Shown here piece by piece: positions 48,262-57,993 of a stretch of 64,000 nucleotides of DNA (position 1 is the first letter of the stretch; every line of letters starts with the position of its first letter). The notes below the pieces were generated by a model, which did no database searches, was not told the DNA's origin, and saw only the letters and a list, made by a program, of their open reading frames with translations. Location of the stretch: the NCBI RefSeq assembly GCF_026262505.1, contig NC_067206.1, positions 19,365,319 to 19,429,318 of the forward strand, in the 5' to 3' direction. Source of the stretch: Trichomonas vaginalis G3 (taxonomy: Eukaryota; Parabasalia; Trichomonadida; Trichomonadidae). The position numbers were made by a program, and so were the translations under genes.

Positions 48262-49496
48262 TTACTCATAAAAATTTTTCTTTGTATATACACCATTCTG
48301 TACGTCTAAAAGATTTTTGACATTTGCCAAGAATGTTCGTTTAGACGCTGTCATATAACCATATTCTTGACAATATTGTTTATACGAATCGTACAATGAC
48401 TTTTCATCTAATGACACAAAGTCAGTTTCATCTATGAACAGTTCATATACACTCTTGTTTGCTTCTAACAATGTTTGTCTCTCTTCGGTATGTGGAATTT
48501 GTCTTGGATTGAACTTTGAAATATCTAATGTCATAAAATATGAGAACAAGTGGTTGTAAAAGTCAGATGTCAAAGTTTCTGCTAAGTCGTCAAAATATTC
48601 TGTATCTTGCATATGAGAATCTGACGTTCTGACAACTACATATCTTCTGTCAGAACTTTCTAACTTCATCGGAACAGCATTGTTTGAAACCATAATGAAG
48701 TTTGCAACATTTTCACAAACTCTTTGGTCTTTATATTTTCTTTCAACAACTCCAACTTTGTCTGTTATAAGACTCTTCAAAGCATCTGAGTTTAAAACTT
48801 TTGTTGTATCTATACTTTGAAGTTCATTGCAAACTATAAGTTTCATATTCTCAATTGAAGAGTTAAATTTACCGCAGATGTTTTCTAAGTTTGTCATATT
48901 CGGATTCGAATAACCTTCTAACAGTTTGCACAAAATATCTGTAAAGAATGTGTTCTTACCTGTTCCTTGTTTTCCAATTATAATGAGAGCAGTTTCATTT
49001 TTAGCACTTGGATGTTGTAAGATGTTTGCAAACCAACATAAGATATACTCATAGACTCTTTCGTTTCCATTGCATATAATTTCTTTGACATGGTCTAACC
49101 AAGCTTCTATAATATTTTCTTTCCATTCTACTTGTTCGTATTTATATCCAGTGAAGATAGAATAGAAGTTTGGAGAAGGTGTATAGAACTTATACCACGA
49201 ACTGAAAAATCTTCTAACTTTGACAATAAGATATCCCAAGCATCTAACATCTTCATTCCAACTTGTACGACTTTTATTTTCTTAAGTTTCTGTCTACATT
49301 CTTGTTCAGACACTATTGTTGCTCTTGGTTTGTTAAAGACAACATCCCATTCTTTCATGACATAACATTCTGGGGCAGAGTCAACATAAATGACTAAACG
49401 TTTCAAATTCTCGACTGCTTTGTTATAGTCTCTAAATGGACACATATTTCTGAATGCTTGAAGTCATAAAAATCTGAAACATCTATTCTGTACATT
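48262..49496 (-). pseudogene. SF3 helicase (D5/primase-helicase type), element 2
   Basis: Superfamily 3 signatures in order: Walker A IIGKQGTGKNTFFTDIL, Walker B LIVCNELQSID, motif C and sensor ANFIMVSNNAVPMKLESSDRRYVV. Before them lies a D5-like helical part (VYEYILCWFANILQHPSAKN). The N-terminal portion contains CPFRDYNKAVENLKRLVIYV. Replicative unwinding of element DNA is the known role of such enzymes in virophages and related elements. Core polymerase plus SF3 helicase is less common in animal Polintons. The gene is broken, probably once or twice. Confidence 0.75.
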
Positions 49497-49522
49497 TTTA
49501 TAAAAATAAAAAAATATTTTTT

Positions 49523-49648
49523 TTATTCTTGACTTTGTTGTTGCATTTGTTGCATTTGTTGTTCTTGAGCTATTTGTTGTTGAAGTTGTTCTTGTAATAC
49601 AATACTTTCACCAGTTGCATCTTCCAATTCGAAACTTTCTGCCGTCAT
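49523..49648 (-). CDS. Gln-rich micro-protein, 41 aa, element 2
   Basis: Reads MTAESFELEDATGESIVLQE, then QLQQQIAQEQQMQQMQQQSQ and E. It starts at an ATG in the minus strand and ends just before an A/T run. The short length makes it uncertain, but the frame is clean and the space is otherwise empty. Confidence 0.35.
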   Translation of the reverse strand: MTAESFELEDATGESIVLQEQLQQQIAQEQQMQQMQQQSQE

Positions 49649-49693
49649 TGACAATACATAGGACATAAAAGTTTTACAGGAACAAAGTTTGCG

Positions 49694-50200
49694 TCAACTA
49701 ATGTCAACGTTATACTTGCCAAAGTGTTTGAGTTCACTAAGGTTGAAATTCTGCATTCGAATGAACATAGGCAAACCAGCAGAGAAAGTATTGTTTATAC
49801 GCATAAGTATCTTTTGGTCATAATAGTTTCTGTCGACATTCGAATAACACTTTGAACCTAAGTTTGAAACAATATATAAGATTGGTGTGCTTAATGTCAA
49901 TGGAATAGACATTCCTTGTATGACACCTTTTCCTGTTATAGGAAACTGTTGGTAGTAAAAACCAGAAATAAGTTTTGTATTATAGCTCATATCGTTTATA
50001 GTAAACTCAGTCGGACATCCAAACATAATGAAACCTGCTCTAGTTGCAGCACATGTTACACCCGTCCTTAAAGTATTAAATAAGTCAACAAAACCTGTTG
50101 GTGGTATATCTGAGTAAGTATCTTCAAAGGAGTATTTTTTACCATTCACAACAATAAAGTCTTCTGGTGTCAAAAGAGCAAAACAGGCTTTAGTCGTCAT
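49694..50200 (-). CDS. Beta-rich protein, possible minor capsid/penton, 168 aa, element 2
   Basis: MTTKACFALLTPEDFIVVNG start; beta-prone throughout (EFTINDMSYNTKLISGFYYQ; IPLTLSTPILYIVSN) and ending FGKYNVDIS. Single-jelly-roll penton proteins of Polintons have about this size and sit near the capsid genes, so this is a candidate; I see no decisive motif. The 130 bases after its start hold no gene. Confidence 0.45.
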   Translation of the reverse strand: MTTKACFALLTPEDFIVVNGKKYSFEDTYSDIPPTGFVDLFNTLRTGVTCAATRAGFIMFGCPTEFTINDMSYNTKLISGFYYQQFPITGKGVIQGMSIPLTLSTPILYIVSNLGSKCYSNVDRNYYDQKILMRINNTFSAGLPMFIRMQNFNLSELKHFGKYNVDIS

Positions 50201-50330
50201 TGTTGTTTAAGGTTAGTTTACAATATTCGTCCTTGAGGACTTTGTAAGTTTGTTGTTATAGAATTATATGACTCAGGGTTTTTAGTCGTAATAGTATAAA
50301 ACCATTATATCTTCTGCCATTTATATATAT

Positions 50331-50561
50331 TTAAAAGTTTTTCTGAAAGTGGAGAAGAACTTCATCTAAACTTTCACATGGCGTTTCTTGAAGTTCTCTG
50401 TCTAAGAAGTTCAAATATTTTGTAAAGACATAGAACTTTCCTTTGTCTACACGAACAAACAAAACAGGGTCTTTCATATCGTTCAAAAGTGTGTAAAGTC
50501 CTTTACATGAAATAAAGTCTATATTATTTTTCTTCAAACATCTTTCAAGAAGTTTTGACAT
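50331..50561 (-). CDS. Small hypothetical protein, 76 aa, element 2
   Basis: MSKLLERCLKKNNIDFISCK start; alternating charged and aromatic residues (VRVDKGKFYVFTKYLNFLDR). It lies 6 bases from the end of the next gene on the same strand, so the two are probably co-transcribed. Family unknown. Confidence 0.5.
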   Translation of the reverse strand: MSKLLERCLKKNNIDFISCKGLYTLLNDMKDPVLFVRVDKGKFYVFTKYLNFLDRELQETPCESLDEVLLHFQKNF

Positions 50562-50567
50562 TTTTAC

Positions 50568-51146
50568 TTAGCAAATAAATTTTAATGAAATGTTGTGGTC
50601 GTCAAATATTTTTATAACGTCTGGGAAACTATATTTTAAGTTCAACGTTTCACCTCCTTTCATAACGTATATCTTGTCAATGACATTATATGAAACACCA
50701 CAGCAACTAATGTCGGGTTCTATTTCTTTGATGTTTATATCGTCTGCCTCTGTCAAAAGTTTCAATAGTTCTTTCAAAACTTCATGAGGTGCAATGACAT
50801 ATGAGTTCACTTTTACAGGGTTGTGTTCGACCAAGTTTAACATTATACTTAAAGCTTGACAAATCTTCTCCTGAGTTTGTTTGTCTTTCAGTTGTTGGTA
50901 GTCGTTTCGAATATCTGCAACAGAACTTAAGTCTCTGCTAACTTCAGGATATGTTGGTTGTTCTTTTACAGGAACAATTGTTATACCATCTTCGTCTTCG
51001 TATGGTTTCCCCACTTCAACATCTCTGTCTTTGACATTGACAACAACACTTTGACTGTTTGTTTGAGTTGGTGAATTTAACTTCACATCTGCCACCGCCA
51101 TTAAACCTTTTGAAACACTTACGCTTCTATTTTTCGGAAATGACAT
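50568..51146 (-). CDS. Hypothetical protein, 192 aa, element 2
   Basis: The start at MSFPKNRSVSVSKGLMAVAD is chosen because the longer frame before it runs across the divergent gene at 51165 and would have a non-canonical start. A disordered N-terminal third is followed by a helical middle (QEKICQALSIMLNLVEHNPV) and a beta-like end (VIDKIYVMKGGETLNLKYSF). The initiator-like CATTTT is near. Family unknown. Confidence 0.5.
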   Translation of the reverse strand: MSFPKNRSVSVSKGLMAVADVKLNSPTQTNSQSVVVNVKDRDVEVGKPYEDEDGITIVPVKEQPTYPEVSRDLSSVADIRNDYQQLKDKQTQEKICQALSIMLNLVEHNPVKVNSYVIAPHEVLKELLKLLTEADDINIKEIEPDISCCGVSYNVIDKIYVMKGGETLNLKYSFPDVIKIFDDHNISLKFIC

Positions 51147-51164
51147 TTTACTTAGAATAAAAAG

Positions 51165-51584
51165 ATGGACGTATTCGGATATCTCTTCGAATTGAAGCAG
51201 AACAAAGTTTATACTCACAAACAATACAAATACATTGACAGAATAGTTCTTTACACAAACAATGGAAAATGTTATAGAATAGCAATATTTGCTGAACCTA
51301 AATATTTTCATAAAGCAAAGAAAGTTGGTATAACTGAAATGGTGAAAGTTCTTGAAGCAGACAAAAATATAACTTCAAAACTTACAGATATTTCTAAAGG
51401 TAAGTTTATAATACAATATTATGTCAAAACTGGCGTACTGTCAATATTTGACGGAGAGAAGTCAGTTCAAGAACAACTTACTGACCTGCTGCCAAAATCT
51501 GCTCGATGGAAGCTGTCGTTATGCCAATCTGAGGAGCCCCAGCAGGTTTCATCGAACGAATCTTCAAAAGAGCATCTTCCGTGA
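51165..51584 (+). CDS. Hypothetical protein overlapping the capsid gene 3' end, 139 aa, element 2
   Basis: MDVFGYLFELKQNKVYTHKQ start. The first 105 codons look protein-like (RIAIFAEPKYFHKAKKVGIT; KFIIQYYVKTGVLSIFDGEK). The last 35 run into the 3' end of the major capsid gene on the other strand (overlap 107 bases), so the natural end may lie earlier. Family unknown. Confidence 0.45.
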   Translation: MDVFGYLFELKQNKVYTHKQYKYIDRIVLYTNNGKCYRIAIFAEPKYFHKAKKVGITEMVKVLEADKNITSKLTDISKGKFIIQYYVKTGVLSIFDGEKSVQEQLTDLLPKSARWKLSLCQSEEPQQVSSNESSKEHLP

Positions 51585-53082
51585 AAAGTGCTATTGGTTT
51601 TGTAAACTTCTTTGCTCTCAATTCATCTGGACCGTCTCTGTCACCAGTATATTGTATTTGTACTGTACCAACAGTTGAAATACCACCCATAAAGTCTTCT
51701 GAGTCAGCAAATGGAATGCCAAGCCAAAAGTTTGAACGGTCTCCATTTGTATATTGAGTTTTTTGACCTCCTGTATGAGTCCATACTTTCACATATGGCA
51801 TAATAGAACTTTGCATTTCAGGGTTAATGGTTGTTGTGAAGTTGTTGTTAAAGTTCATAGCATCTAATGTCAAGTTGTATGACCTCATATCCTCAACTGT
51901 AGAATATTCTTCTCTTGGATAATATTTGCCATCTATGTTTATATGATATTTAATACCAGGGTTGTAGAAACAAGAATAGTCATTTATAGTTCGTCTGAAC
52001 AGTACAAACATAGTATCTGCATGTTTCATTGCAGTTGTTAAAGCAATATCTGTTCTTGCACCTGGGTCAGCACTTTGGTTTCCAACTTCACCTGCAAAGT
52101 CTTTGACAGATATTTGGTGTATAGGGAACATAAGTGGAACTGCAATATATTTGGCAGCTAAAGCATTTGAAATATCTGGGTCCAACATATAGACTGCAAG
52201 TCTGCTTTCTATTCTCTTGCATTCAAATTTTTCGCATGTGAACTTAACTGGGTCCCAAGCATCTCCAGCAGCATTGAAATAATAGTTTACTTCAGTGTTG
52301 AAGTTTGAGAAACCAAAGTCTAAGTCAACTTTGTCTTTGCAAAAGTCACAGAACTTGGCTCCACCAGTTCCAGCTACAGTAATAGTGAATGGGTCTTGTG
52401 TTGGTGCAATGACTAAGTTATTTTTGCTTGGAGTAAGTTCGATAGAAATTTTTCCTGCCCAGTTTGGCAAGTATCTTAAAAACCTGAAGATGAGGAAAGA
52501 TGACAAAGGAACTCTAAGTTTCAGTTTTACTTTGGTTACTGCTGCTGCAGTTTGTCCAGAAAGGTTAACATAAACTCCTGGAACGTTAGGGTCAAGTCTT
52601 CTTATTTTCTCAATAGTTGCATACTGGTCTGTTTGTTCTCTAGCTTGTGGTTGTACTGAGTTTCTCAAAGCGAACCATTCATAGTTTGCCCATGTTACTG
52701 TTTGAACTAAGTCAGAGTTAGAATATATCTTATATCCCATGAAAACTTCTGGAGCATATTGGTATCCGACATAGAAAATTCCATTGCAACCTTTCTTGTC
52801 AGACAACTTGGCAGAAGGTTTTATTTCAATGTCTTGTTCCACGTATAAGAATGAGTTGTCAATAGAAATAATATGAAACCTGTCGCAAGCAATATCTACT
52901 GTTGTTGAAGAACCTTCTCCAAACTCACCTACGTTTCCATAAGAAACAGCAGTTGTATATTCGTAAGTTCCAGGAACTATTTCTGACCTTCTAATGGCAT
53001 TGTCGCATTCGTTATACCATTCGGAAACATTTCCGTTCATGGCATCCAAAACTGTTGGCGTTATATTCTGAGCGGCGTACAT
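51478..53082 (-). CDS. Double-jelly-roll major capsid protein, 534 aa, element 2
   Basis: Length, composition and recurring signatures fit the Polinton major capsid protein: N-terminal MYAAQNITPTVLDAMNGNVS, first jelly-roll strands (DIACDRFHIISIDNSFLYVE), the LRVPLSSFLIFRFLRYLPNW segment, and a second half with HADTMFVLFRRT, SYNLTLDAMNFNNNFTTT and SNFWLGIPFAD. Trimers of this protein would build an icosahedral shell of the adenovirus-PRD1 lineage. The frame is long and intact here. It is the longest well-preserved virion gene in the window. Confidence 0.82.
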   Translation of the reverse strand: MYAAQNITPTVLDAMNGNVSEWYNECDNAIRRSEIVPGTYEYTTAVSYGNVGEFGEGSSTTVDIACDRFHIISIDNSFLYVEQDIEIKPSAKLSDKKGCNGIFYVGYQYAPEVFMGYKIYSNSDLVQTVTWANYEWFALRNSVQPQAREQTDQYATIEKIRRLDPNVPGVYVNLSGQTAAAVTKVKLKLRVPLSSFLIFRFLRYLPNWAGKISIELTPSKNNLVIAPTQDPFTITVAGTGGAKFCDFCKDKVDLDFGFSNFNTEVNYYFNAAGDAWDPVKFTCEKFECKRIESRLAVYMLDPDISNALAAKYIAVPLMFPIHQISVKDFAGEVGNQSADPGARTDIALTTAMKHADTMFVLFRRTINDYSCFYNPGIKYHINIDGKYYPREEYSTVEDMRSYNLTLDAMNFNNNFTTTINPEMQSSIMPYVKVWTHTGGQKTQYTNGDRSNFWLGIPFADSEDFMGGISTVGTVQIQYTGDRDGPDELRAKKFTKPIALFTEDALLKIRSMKPAGAPQIGITTASIEQILAAGQ

Positions 53083-53238
53083 TTCATATGGGTAAAAATA
53101 TAGAATAGTTGGATTTATGTGTCATAATAGTCGGACCAAGCTTTACTTTCTTCCTGACTGAGTTTTTAACTCTTCTTTTTCCTTCATTGCCCTACTTTCA
53201 CTAGATTGAAGTTACTTCTTCACTACTTTCACTTTGTT

Positions 53239-53667
53239 CTACTCTCTCTTCTTCTTTGGTGTCGCTTTTGGTAACTTGCCCTCTGCTTCAAGTTGTTGCA
53301 TCTTTGCCTCATGTTCACCTAGTATGTTGTAAATTTCCCATGTCCTTTTTGCCTTTGGGCTCTGGTCGCCCATCTCAGGTAACCTATATCCTAGAAAGAG
53401 TTTTGTCATAGTTTGTATTTGAGTCTTCGCGTATTGTTTGCATGACTCTTTCCTGAGTTTCCGGTTCAAGCTCTTCAAACAGTGCTGTCCATATGGAATA
53501 AGCTCGTTTCCAAATATATGTTTTTGTAGCCATTCTGGTTTTCTTTCCATGTTACCAACTATATCTTTTGTGAATGGGAAAGCTTTTACCCAATCTTTCA
53601 GTCTTGCGTCGTTTATTTCTGTAGTTGGTTTTATTTTGTCAAGGAACATGTTTTTCAATACTAACAT
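53239..53667 (-). CDS. Hypothetical basic protein, 142 aa, element 2
   Basis: MLVLKNMFLDKIKPTTEIND start; Lys/Arg-rich (KSLNRKLRKESCKQYAKTQI) with a Lys-rich end (KLPKATPKKKRE). It lies upstream of the capsid gene on the same strand. The 150 bases between them hold no gene. Family unknown. Confidence 0.5.
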   Translation of the reverse strand: MLVLKNMFLDKIKPTTEINDARLKDWVKAFPFTKDIVGNMERKPEWLQKHIFGNELIPYGQHCLKSLNRKLRKESCKQYAKTQIQTMTKLFLGYRLPEMGDQSPKAKRTWEIYNILGEHEAKMQQLEAEGKLPKATPKKKRE

Positions 53668-53696
53668 TTCATTTGGTACTGTCCATTTGAGTTTTC

Positions 53697-54170
53697 TTAA
53701 ATATTCATCCCTTCTCGTTCATTGTCTGCAAAGTAAGTTTTTATGACATTTTGTAAACTTTCGTTTGCAAGGTCATGTACAATAGGTTCTCTTCCTTCTC
53801 TCTCCCTAACTTTCTTTCTAAACTCTTCACCAAATATACCATCTCTATGGTTCTGTGTAGTTCTTTGAGATAAATGTTCTAGAACGTCAGGTGTTATATT
53901 TCCATCAGCCATGTTCATTTCATACTGGTCCAAAATATCTGCATGTTTCATATCTTTCAATGGCATTAAAGCCGCGCTGAAAATACCAGCTATATCTGGT
54001 TCACCATTGACTTCCATTGCGTCTACAACTTCTTGGAATTGTGGTTGTAAGTTTATGAACCACCTATCCGGATTAGCTTTATGACCCCATCTCATTGTAG
54101 TTCCATCGTCTGCAGAAACAAAAGTAGGTTTGTTTCCATCTTGGTTAGGTTCTGAATGAACTTTAAACAA
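53697..54170 (-). CDS. Hypothetical protein, about 157 aa, element 2
   Basis: Reads MRWGHKANPDRWFINLQPQF within, and ends with KTYFADNEREGMNI. No ATG is seen at the 5' end of the frame, so the start is uncertain and the gene may be incomplete. The helical middle may belong to a virion assembly protein. Family unknown. Confidence 0.4.
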   Translation of the reverse strand: MFKVHSEPNQDGNKPTFVSADDGTTMRWGHKANPDRWFINLQPQFQEVVDAMEVNGEPDIAGIFSAALMPLKDMKHADILDQYEMNMADGNITPDVLEHLSQRTTQNHRDGIFGEEFRKKVREREGREPIVHDLANESLQNVIKTYFADNEREGMNI

Positions 54171-54198
54171 TGTTTCATTTCTATATGTTTTTTGAAAT

Positions 54199-54671
54199 TT
54201 AACCTTTTATTTTCACCGAGTTCATCCGAAGATTGAACGTTAAATGCTCGTAAGTAAAAAGGGTTGTTGTATTTGTGTACATTTTTTTCAGTACTTCCAT
54301 TCTATGCTGAATATTTTCATCTGATGTTGGAGTCTTTTGTATGTCGGCAAACATTTTTCGATATTCTTCTACTATGTCAGCCGAATTTTTTTTAGACTCT
54401 TGGAAAGATTCCATATTCTCCGCATACTCTTGTTGAGGGTCAAGATTTTTCGGCTGTTCCAAATCTTCATCTAGTTCTGTGAAGTTAGTTTCCAAAGGAG
54501 GACTTGTTCGTTTCCTTCAGGCTCTTCTAGCTGTTGTTGCTGAACTATTTCTTCCATGTCTGGTTGTATCTGAACTTCTTCCTGTGGAGTTTCTTGTACC
54601 TCATCTGCTGGCATTTCATATATTCCGAGACCGTTTTCAACAATTTCCCTATCTACGTCATCCGCATTCAT
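54199..54671 (-). pseudogene. Acidic Gln/Glu-rich protein remnant, element 2
   Basis: The sense starts MNADDVDREIVENGLGIYEM, continues through Gln/Glu-rich sequence (EEIVQQQQLEEPEGNEQ) and ends with a helical part (QHRMEVLKKMYTNTTTLFTY). Its start overlaps the end of the long coiled-coil gene. It appears broken once. Family unknown. Confidence 0.4.
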
Positions 54672-56382
54672 AAGCTTTTTTTTTCGTTCCGTCTCTATTT
54701 TTTACGCGTTTCATGACGAAAGTTGAATTGTCATTTAGCTCTGACATCAAATATCTCGGAGTAAATTCATCCATGTCATTTGGATGATATGCTATTAAAT
54801 CATATCCCTTAGCGAGCTTGTATTTTCCAGGTTTGAGATTATATCCGTTTTGGTGCTGAGCCATAAAGCTAAATAGGTTCGGGTCAGTATTTCCATCCTT
54901 GAACTTTCTAATAGCTTCTTTATATCTGTCACTAAAGTCAACAGTATCTGGGAAACCACACTCTTCTTTAAGCATTTTTAAGAATTCTTGGTTTCCTTGT
55001 TCTCTACTTCTTTTATGTCCTTGCTCTGTTTGTGTGGTTGTTGTGCTGGTTTTGAGTGGTTGTTGTGCTGGTTTTGTGTTGGTTGTTGTGCTGGTTTTGA
55101 ATGTTGGTTGTTGTTGTTGTGGTGCATGCCTGTGTCTGTGTCCATGTGACGATGTAAATGTTTTAGGTAGTCCTGGTGCAGGTGCTTCTCTTGGAGGGTT
55201 TGGTGGTATATAAGTTCCACCAGCTGGCACATATGTTCCATCTGCAGCATAATGTCCTACCTGACTTTTCGTTCTTAAGAAAGCATTTACTAGGTCTGTT
55301 TTGGTCTGTTGTAACTCTTTTTCTTGACTTTCCACAACAGTTGCTCTAACGGCGTCATAGGCACTTTGAACTGCCTGTCTCGTTGCTGCATCTGTTATTT
55401 TCGTCATATTTTGTGCTACTTCTCTTAACTCTTTGTCGAAACCTTCAGACTTCAGTTTCTTTCCAGATGAGAAGTCGTTCACTAGTTTCACCTTACTATG
55501 AAGAGCTTCGAAGGCATTCTTAAAGTCAGCATTCATTAAAGCTTCATTTGAACTGTCTTCATCCGCTTGTATTTTTGTCCTTATTGACCCTATAAGTTGG
55601 GCTGCTTTAGCGTTGGCTTGGGCATCTAACCAGTCATTATTAGCTTTTATATATTCTGCGCTTTTCATTGCCTTTTGCATGGCTGCGTCGTTATTTTTAC
55701 TTTCTTGTGCTAAGTTTTCATACTGTACGGTTTGGTTTTGCAACTGTAAAAGTTTTTCTGCCTTTACATTTGCTTCAACTTCTTTTTTATACTCATCGCT
55801 ATCCATATATGTCTTCAGGGCTTTTTGTTTTATCTCTTCATCTTTCAGTACTTTATATTGAGTAGTATGGTTTTTCAAATTTATAACATCTTGTTCCATT
55901 TTTGCTACTTCTGCTGCTTTTTCTGACACTTTTTTCGCATATTCCTCTGTACTTAGTTCTTTCAGTTGTTCTTCTTTCTTCTTTTTCTCTACGTTTAACT
56001 CATTGAGTTTCTTTGTGTGTCTGTCATATTCTAGTTTCTTTTCGTTTTCACTTATTTGTTTCTGTATGTCTATGTTTGACTTTTTGACATCTGTTATTTG
56101 ATTTTTGAGTGAACTCAAATTCATTTGACTTTGAGGGTTATAAGCTGTTCCGTCTGCAGCTCCACCATAGCCTGCCATTTTCGCTAAAAGTGCCGCTCTT
56201 AAACCTCCACTCTGTGCACCAATAACTCGGTTTAAAAGCATAGGGTTGCTTGACATTTGTTGCAACATAGTGGGGTCATTCATCATTTGTTGTTGCAACT
56301 GTTGTTGTGGTGTCAGTTTTACTATTGGATGTTTCAATGCTCCCTTCCTCTTACGTATATTCTTACGTAGCTTACGTGGCAT
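54658..56382 (-). CDS. Long coiled-coil protein, 574 aa, element 2
   Basis: A basic N-terminus (MPRKLRKNIRKRKGALKHPI) with Gln/Met-rich stretch (QQQLQQQMMNDPTMLQQMSS) is followed by a coiled coil of about 300 residues, then a His/Pro-rich low-complexity part (HGHRHRHAPQQQQPTFKTST with TTTNTKPAQQPLK repeats) and a compact C-terminal domain (NGYNLKPGKYKLAKGYDLIA). It resembles a scaffold or tape-like virion protein; this is inference. ACGTAAG-type short repeats occur in the first codons. The frame is intact. Confidence 0.6.
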   Translation of the reverse strand: MPRKLRKNIRKRKGALKHPIVKLTPQQQLQQQMMNDPTMLQQMSSNPMLLNRVIGAQSGGLRAALLAKMAGYGGAADGTAYNPQSQMNLSSLKNQITDVKKSNIDIQKQISENEKKLEYDRHTKKLNELNVEKKKKEEQLKELSTEEYAKKVSEKAAEVAKMEQDVINLKNHTTQYKVLKDEEIKQKALKTYMDSDEYKKEVEANVKAEKLLQLQNQTVQYENLAQESKNNDAAMQKAMKSAEYIKANNDWLDAQANAKAAQLIGSIRTKIQADEDSSNEALMNADFKNAFEALHSKVKLVNDFSSGKKLKSEGFDKELREVAQNMTKITDAATRQAVQSAYDAVRATVVESQEKELQQTKTDLVNAFLRTKSQVGHYAADGTYVPAGGTYIPPNPPREAPAPGLPKTFTSSHGHRHRHAPQQQQPTFKTSTTTNTKPAQQPLKTSTTTTQTEQGHKRSREQGNQEFLKMLKEECGFPDTVDFSDRYKEAIRKFKDGNTDPNLFSFMAQHQNGYNLKPGKYKLAKGYDLIAYHPNDMDEFTPRYLMSELNDNSTFVMKRVKNRDGTKKKAYECG

Positions 56383-56396
56383 TTTAAGTGAAGTTA

Positions 56397-56853
56397 AAAA
56401 GCGGTTTTTGACAGATGTTTATATGACACTATTTGTTCAGCACAAAAAACTACTCGGTCAAAGTGTTGTCAGTTTTGTAAAATAACCGTCCGATCTCATT
56501 CTATAAGGGGAAAAGGCTTCTCAAAGTATACTTCCTTGGAACGCCTGTAACTTTTCCTGTAGCGACGATAGACCCTTACTTGTCCGGACAAAGTTATACT
56601 ATTTTGAGTGCTCTACAAAAAAGTCAACGGCGACGACTCTCAAAAACCGTTGTGTAAAAAGTTTTACCGTTGGACAAAAAAGTATATATAGAAAACAAAA
56701 AACGTTTATAGTTCATTCAATATTTGAGATGGAACGGTTTTCCAACGGTAACTATTAAATAAAATAAAAAAATAGAGGGGGTTACCGTTGACGAAAACGG
56801 TTTTTATTCAATATTCATTTTCCACAAACTTCTGGTCAGTTCATTTTTGTCTA
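56397..56853. promoter_or_regulatory. Divergent control region with AACGG (Myb-type) motif cluster, element 2
   Basis: The AACGG core or its complement occurs about seven times between 56620 and 56805 (for example AACCGTTG, TACCGTTGG, GGAACGG, CCAACGGTAAC, ACCGTTGAC, AAACGGTT). A TATATA stretch lies near 56685, and TCATTTTTGTCTA just before the ATG at 56854 is an ideal trichomonad initiator. Myb proteins are the best studied gene regulators of T. vaginalis, though their reported sites are TAACGA-like. No gene is seen here. Confidence 0.5.
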
Positions 56854-57939
56854 ATGCAAGACCACAGTAGTAGCATGACTGACAATTCTTTACAAAAGCT
56901 CTTTAAAGGTCAAACACTTATATCCTCATACTTTACTAGTATGTCCAAAGAGGTTACACAGGTTTCAGTCCAATCAGACTCCAATCAGACACAAATTGAA
57001 GCTCAAATTCAACCAAAAGAAACTGCAGAAGTCGAACAAACATCAGAGCAACCTTCAGAACAAACAATAACACAACAAACTACAGAAGCTCAAGTTGTTT
57101 CAGTCCAATCAGACTCAAATCAGACACCAAACACACGCAAAGTTCAACTAAAAACTTACACTCCTACAGAACCAGAAGGTGTCTTCTCATTCTCAACAAC
57201 AGAAGCAAGATATAGAAGACTCATTGCAGCTTATCCAAACAATTTGTCCTTAACAGACAACAATGACTATGATAGATATTTCAAAAGTATAATAAAACCA
57301 GTCGAAACATTAGAAAACAAAGTTCAAAACCCGACAGTAATGGTTGACTTTTTCTTGTCGAATTTGCCTTATGTTTCAACTATGATATCTCTTCAAGCAA
57401 TTGACGAGTTCATTATTTGCTGTGAACCAAACTTAAGAGAACAGCTATATGAAACACTCAACGACTTTCGTCCTTATCCTTTAACTTACAATTGGAAAGA
57501 AGATGAAAACAAACGCGGTTCTTTCTCCTGGAATCTTTCCATTGTTGCTCCAGCTGGTGTAGCTGCACATCCATTCGAAATATATCCAAAATTGCATTAC
57601 GAAAACAATATGCATATTATAACAACAGCCGCTTTAGAGATTCCTGAACGGATACCAGATGGAGAAGAAGTTTCAATAATATCTGTTCAAGCAAACCGAG
57701 TTGCAATGCCACTTACAGTATGCAAATTCACTCACTCAAGCAGACAATTCTATCAAAATCTTGAGTTCGTTTTTACTGGCACAGCCAAAATGCTTCTCAA
57801 AAAACCAGAACAAACCACAATAACCATCTTCTTATCTGGTTATTGTGAAGATGAAGACAATTCGGACGAAGAAGAAGAGGAGGAAACAAGCGAAGACTCA
57901 GACGATATCCAGTTCATTTCCATCCGTAAAAAACATTAA
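56854..57939 (+). CDS. Unidentified acidic-tailed protein, 361 aa, element 2
   Basis: The start at MQDHSSSMTDNSLQKLFKGQ is chosen for the TCATTTTTGTCTAATG initiator context. The N-terminal third is Gln/Glu/Thr-rich with two copies of VSVQSDSNQT. Residues about 110-315 form a folded beta-rich domain (EGVFSFSTTEARYRRLIAAY; AALEIPERIPDGEEVSIISV). The tail is a run of Asp/Glu (EDNSDEEEEEETSEDSDD). It is the last gene before the right end. Function unknown; its size and place fit a virion surface or minor capsid protein. Confidence 0.6.
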   Translation: MQDHSSSMTDNSLQKLFKGQTLISSYFTSMSKEVTQVSVQSDSNQTQIEAQIQPKETAEVEQTSEQPSEQTITQQTTEAQVVSVQSDSNQTPNTRKVQLKTYTPTEPEGVFSFSTTEARYRRLIAAYPNNLSLTDNNDYDRYFKSIIKPVETLENKVQNPTVMVDFFLSNLPYVSTMISLQAIDEFIICCEPNLREQLYETLNDFRPYPLTYNWKEDENKRGSFSWNLSIVAPAGVAAHPFEIYPKLHYENNMHIITTAALEIPERIPDGEEVSIISVQANRVAMPLTVCKFTHSSRQFYQNLEFVFTGTAKMLLKKPEQTTITIFLSGYCEDEDNSDEEEEEETSEDSDDIQFISIRKKH

Positions 57940-57993
57940 AGCAAACATTTCAGAATAAAAATTTTAATTTTAATCTAAACAAAAATTTCTTAT

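Noticed and set aside
53697-54170. Maverick adenovirus-type cysteine protease
   Set aside because: Searched for the His/Asp/Cys pattern of that family in the small genes of element 2 and did not recognise it; this frame has none of it.
54899-55213. Cys/Val-rich plus-strand frame inside the coiled-coil gene
   Set aside because: It is the complement of the His/Pro/Gln low-complexity repeat and not a cysteine-rich toxin or metal-binding protein.
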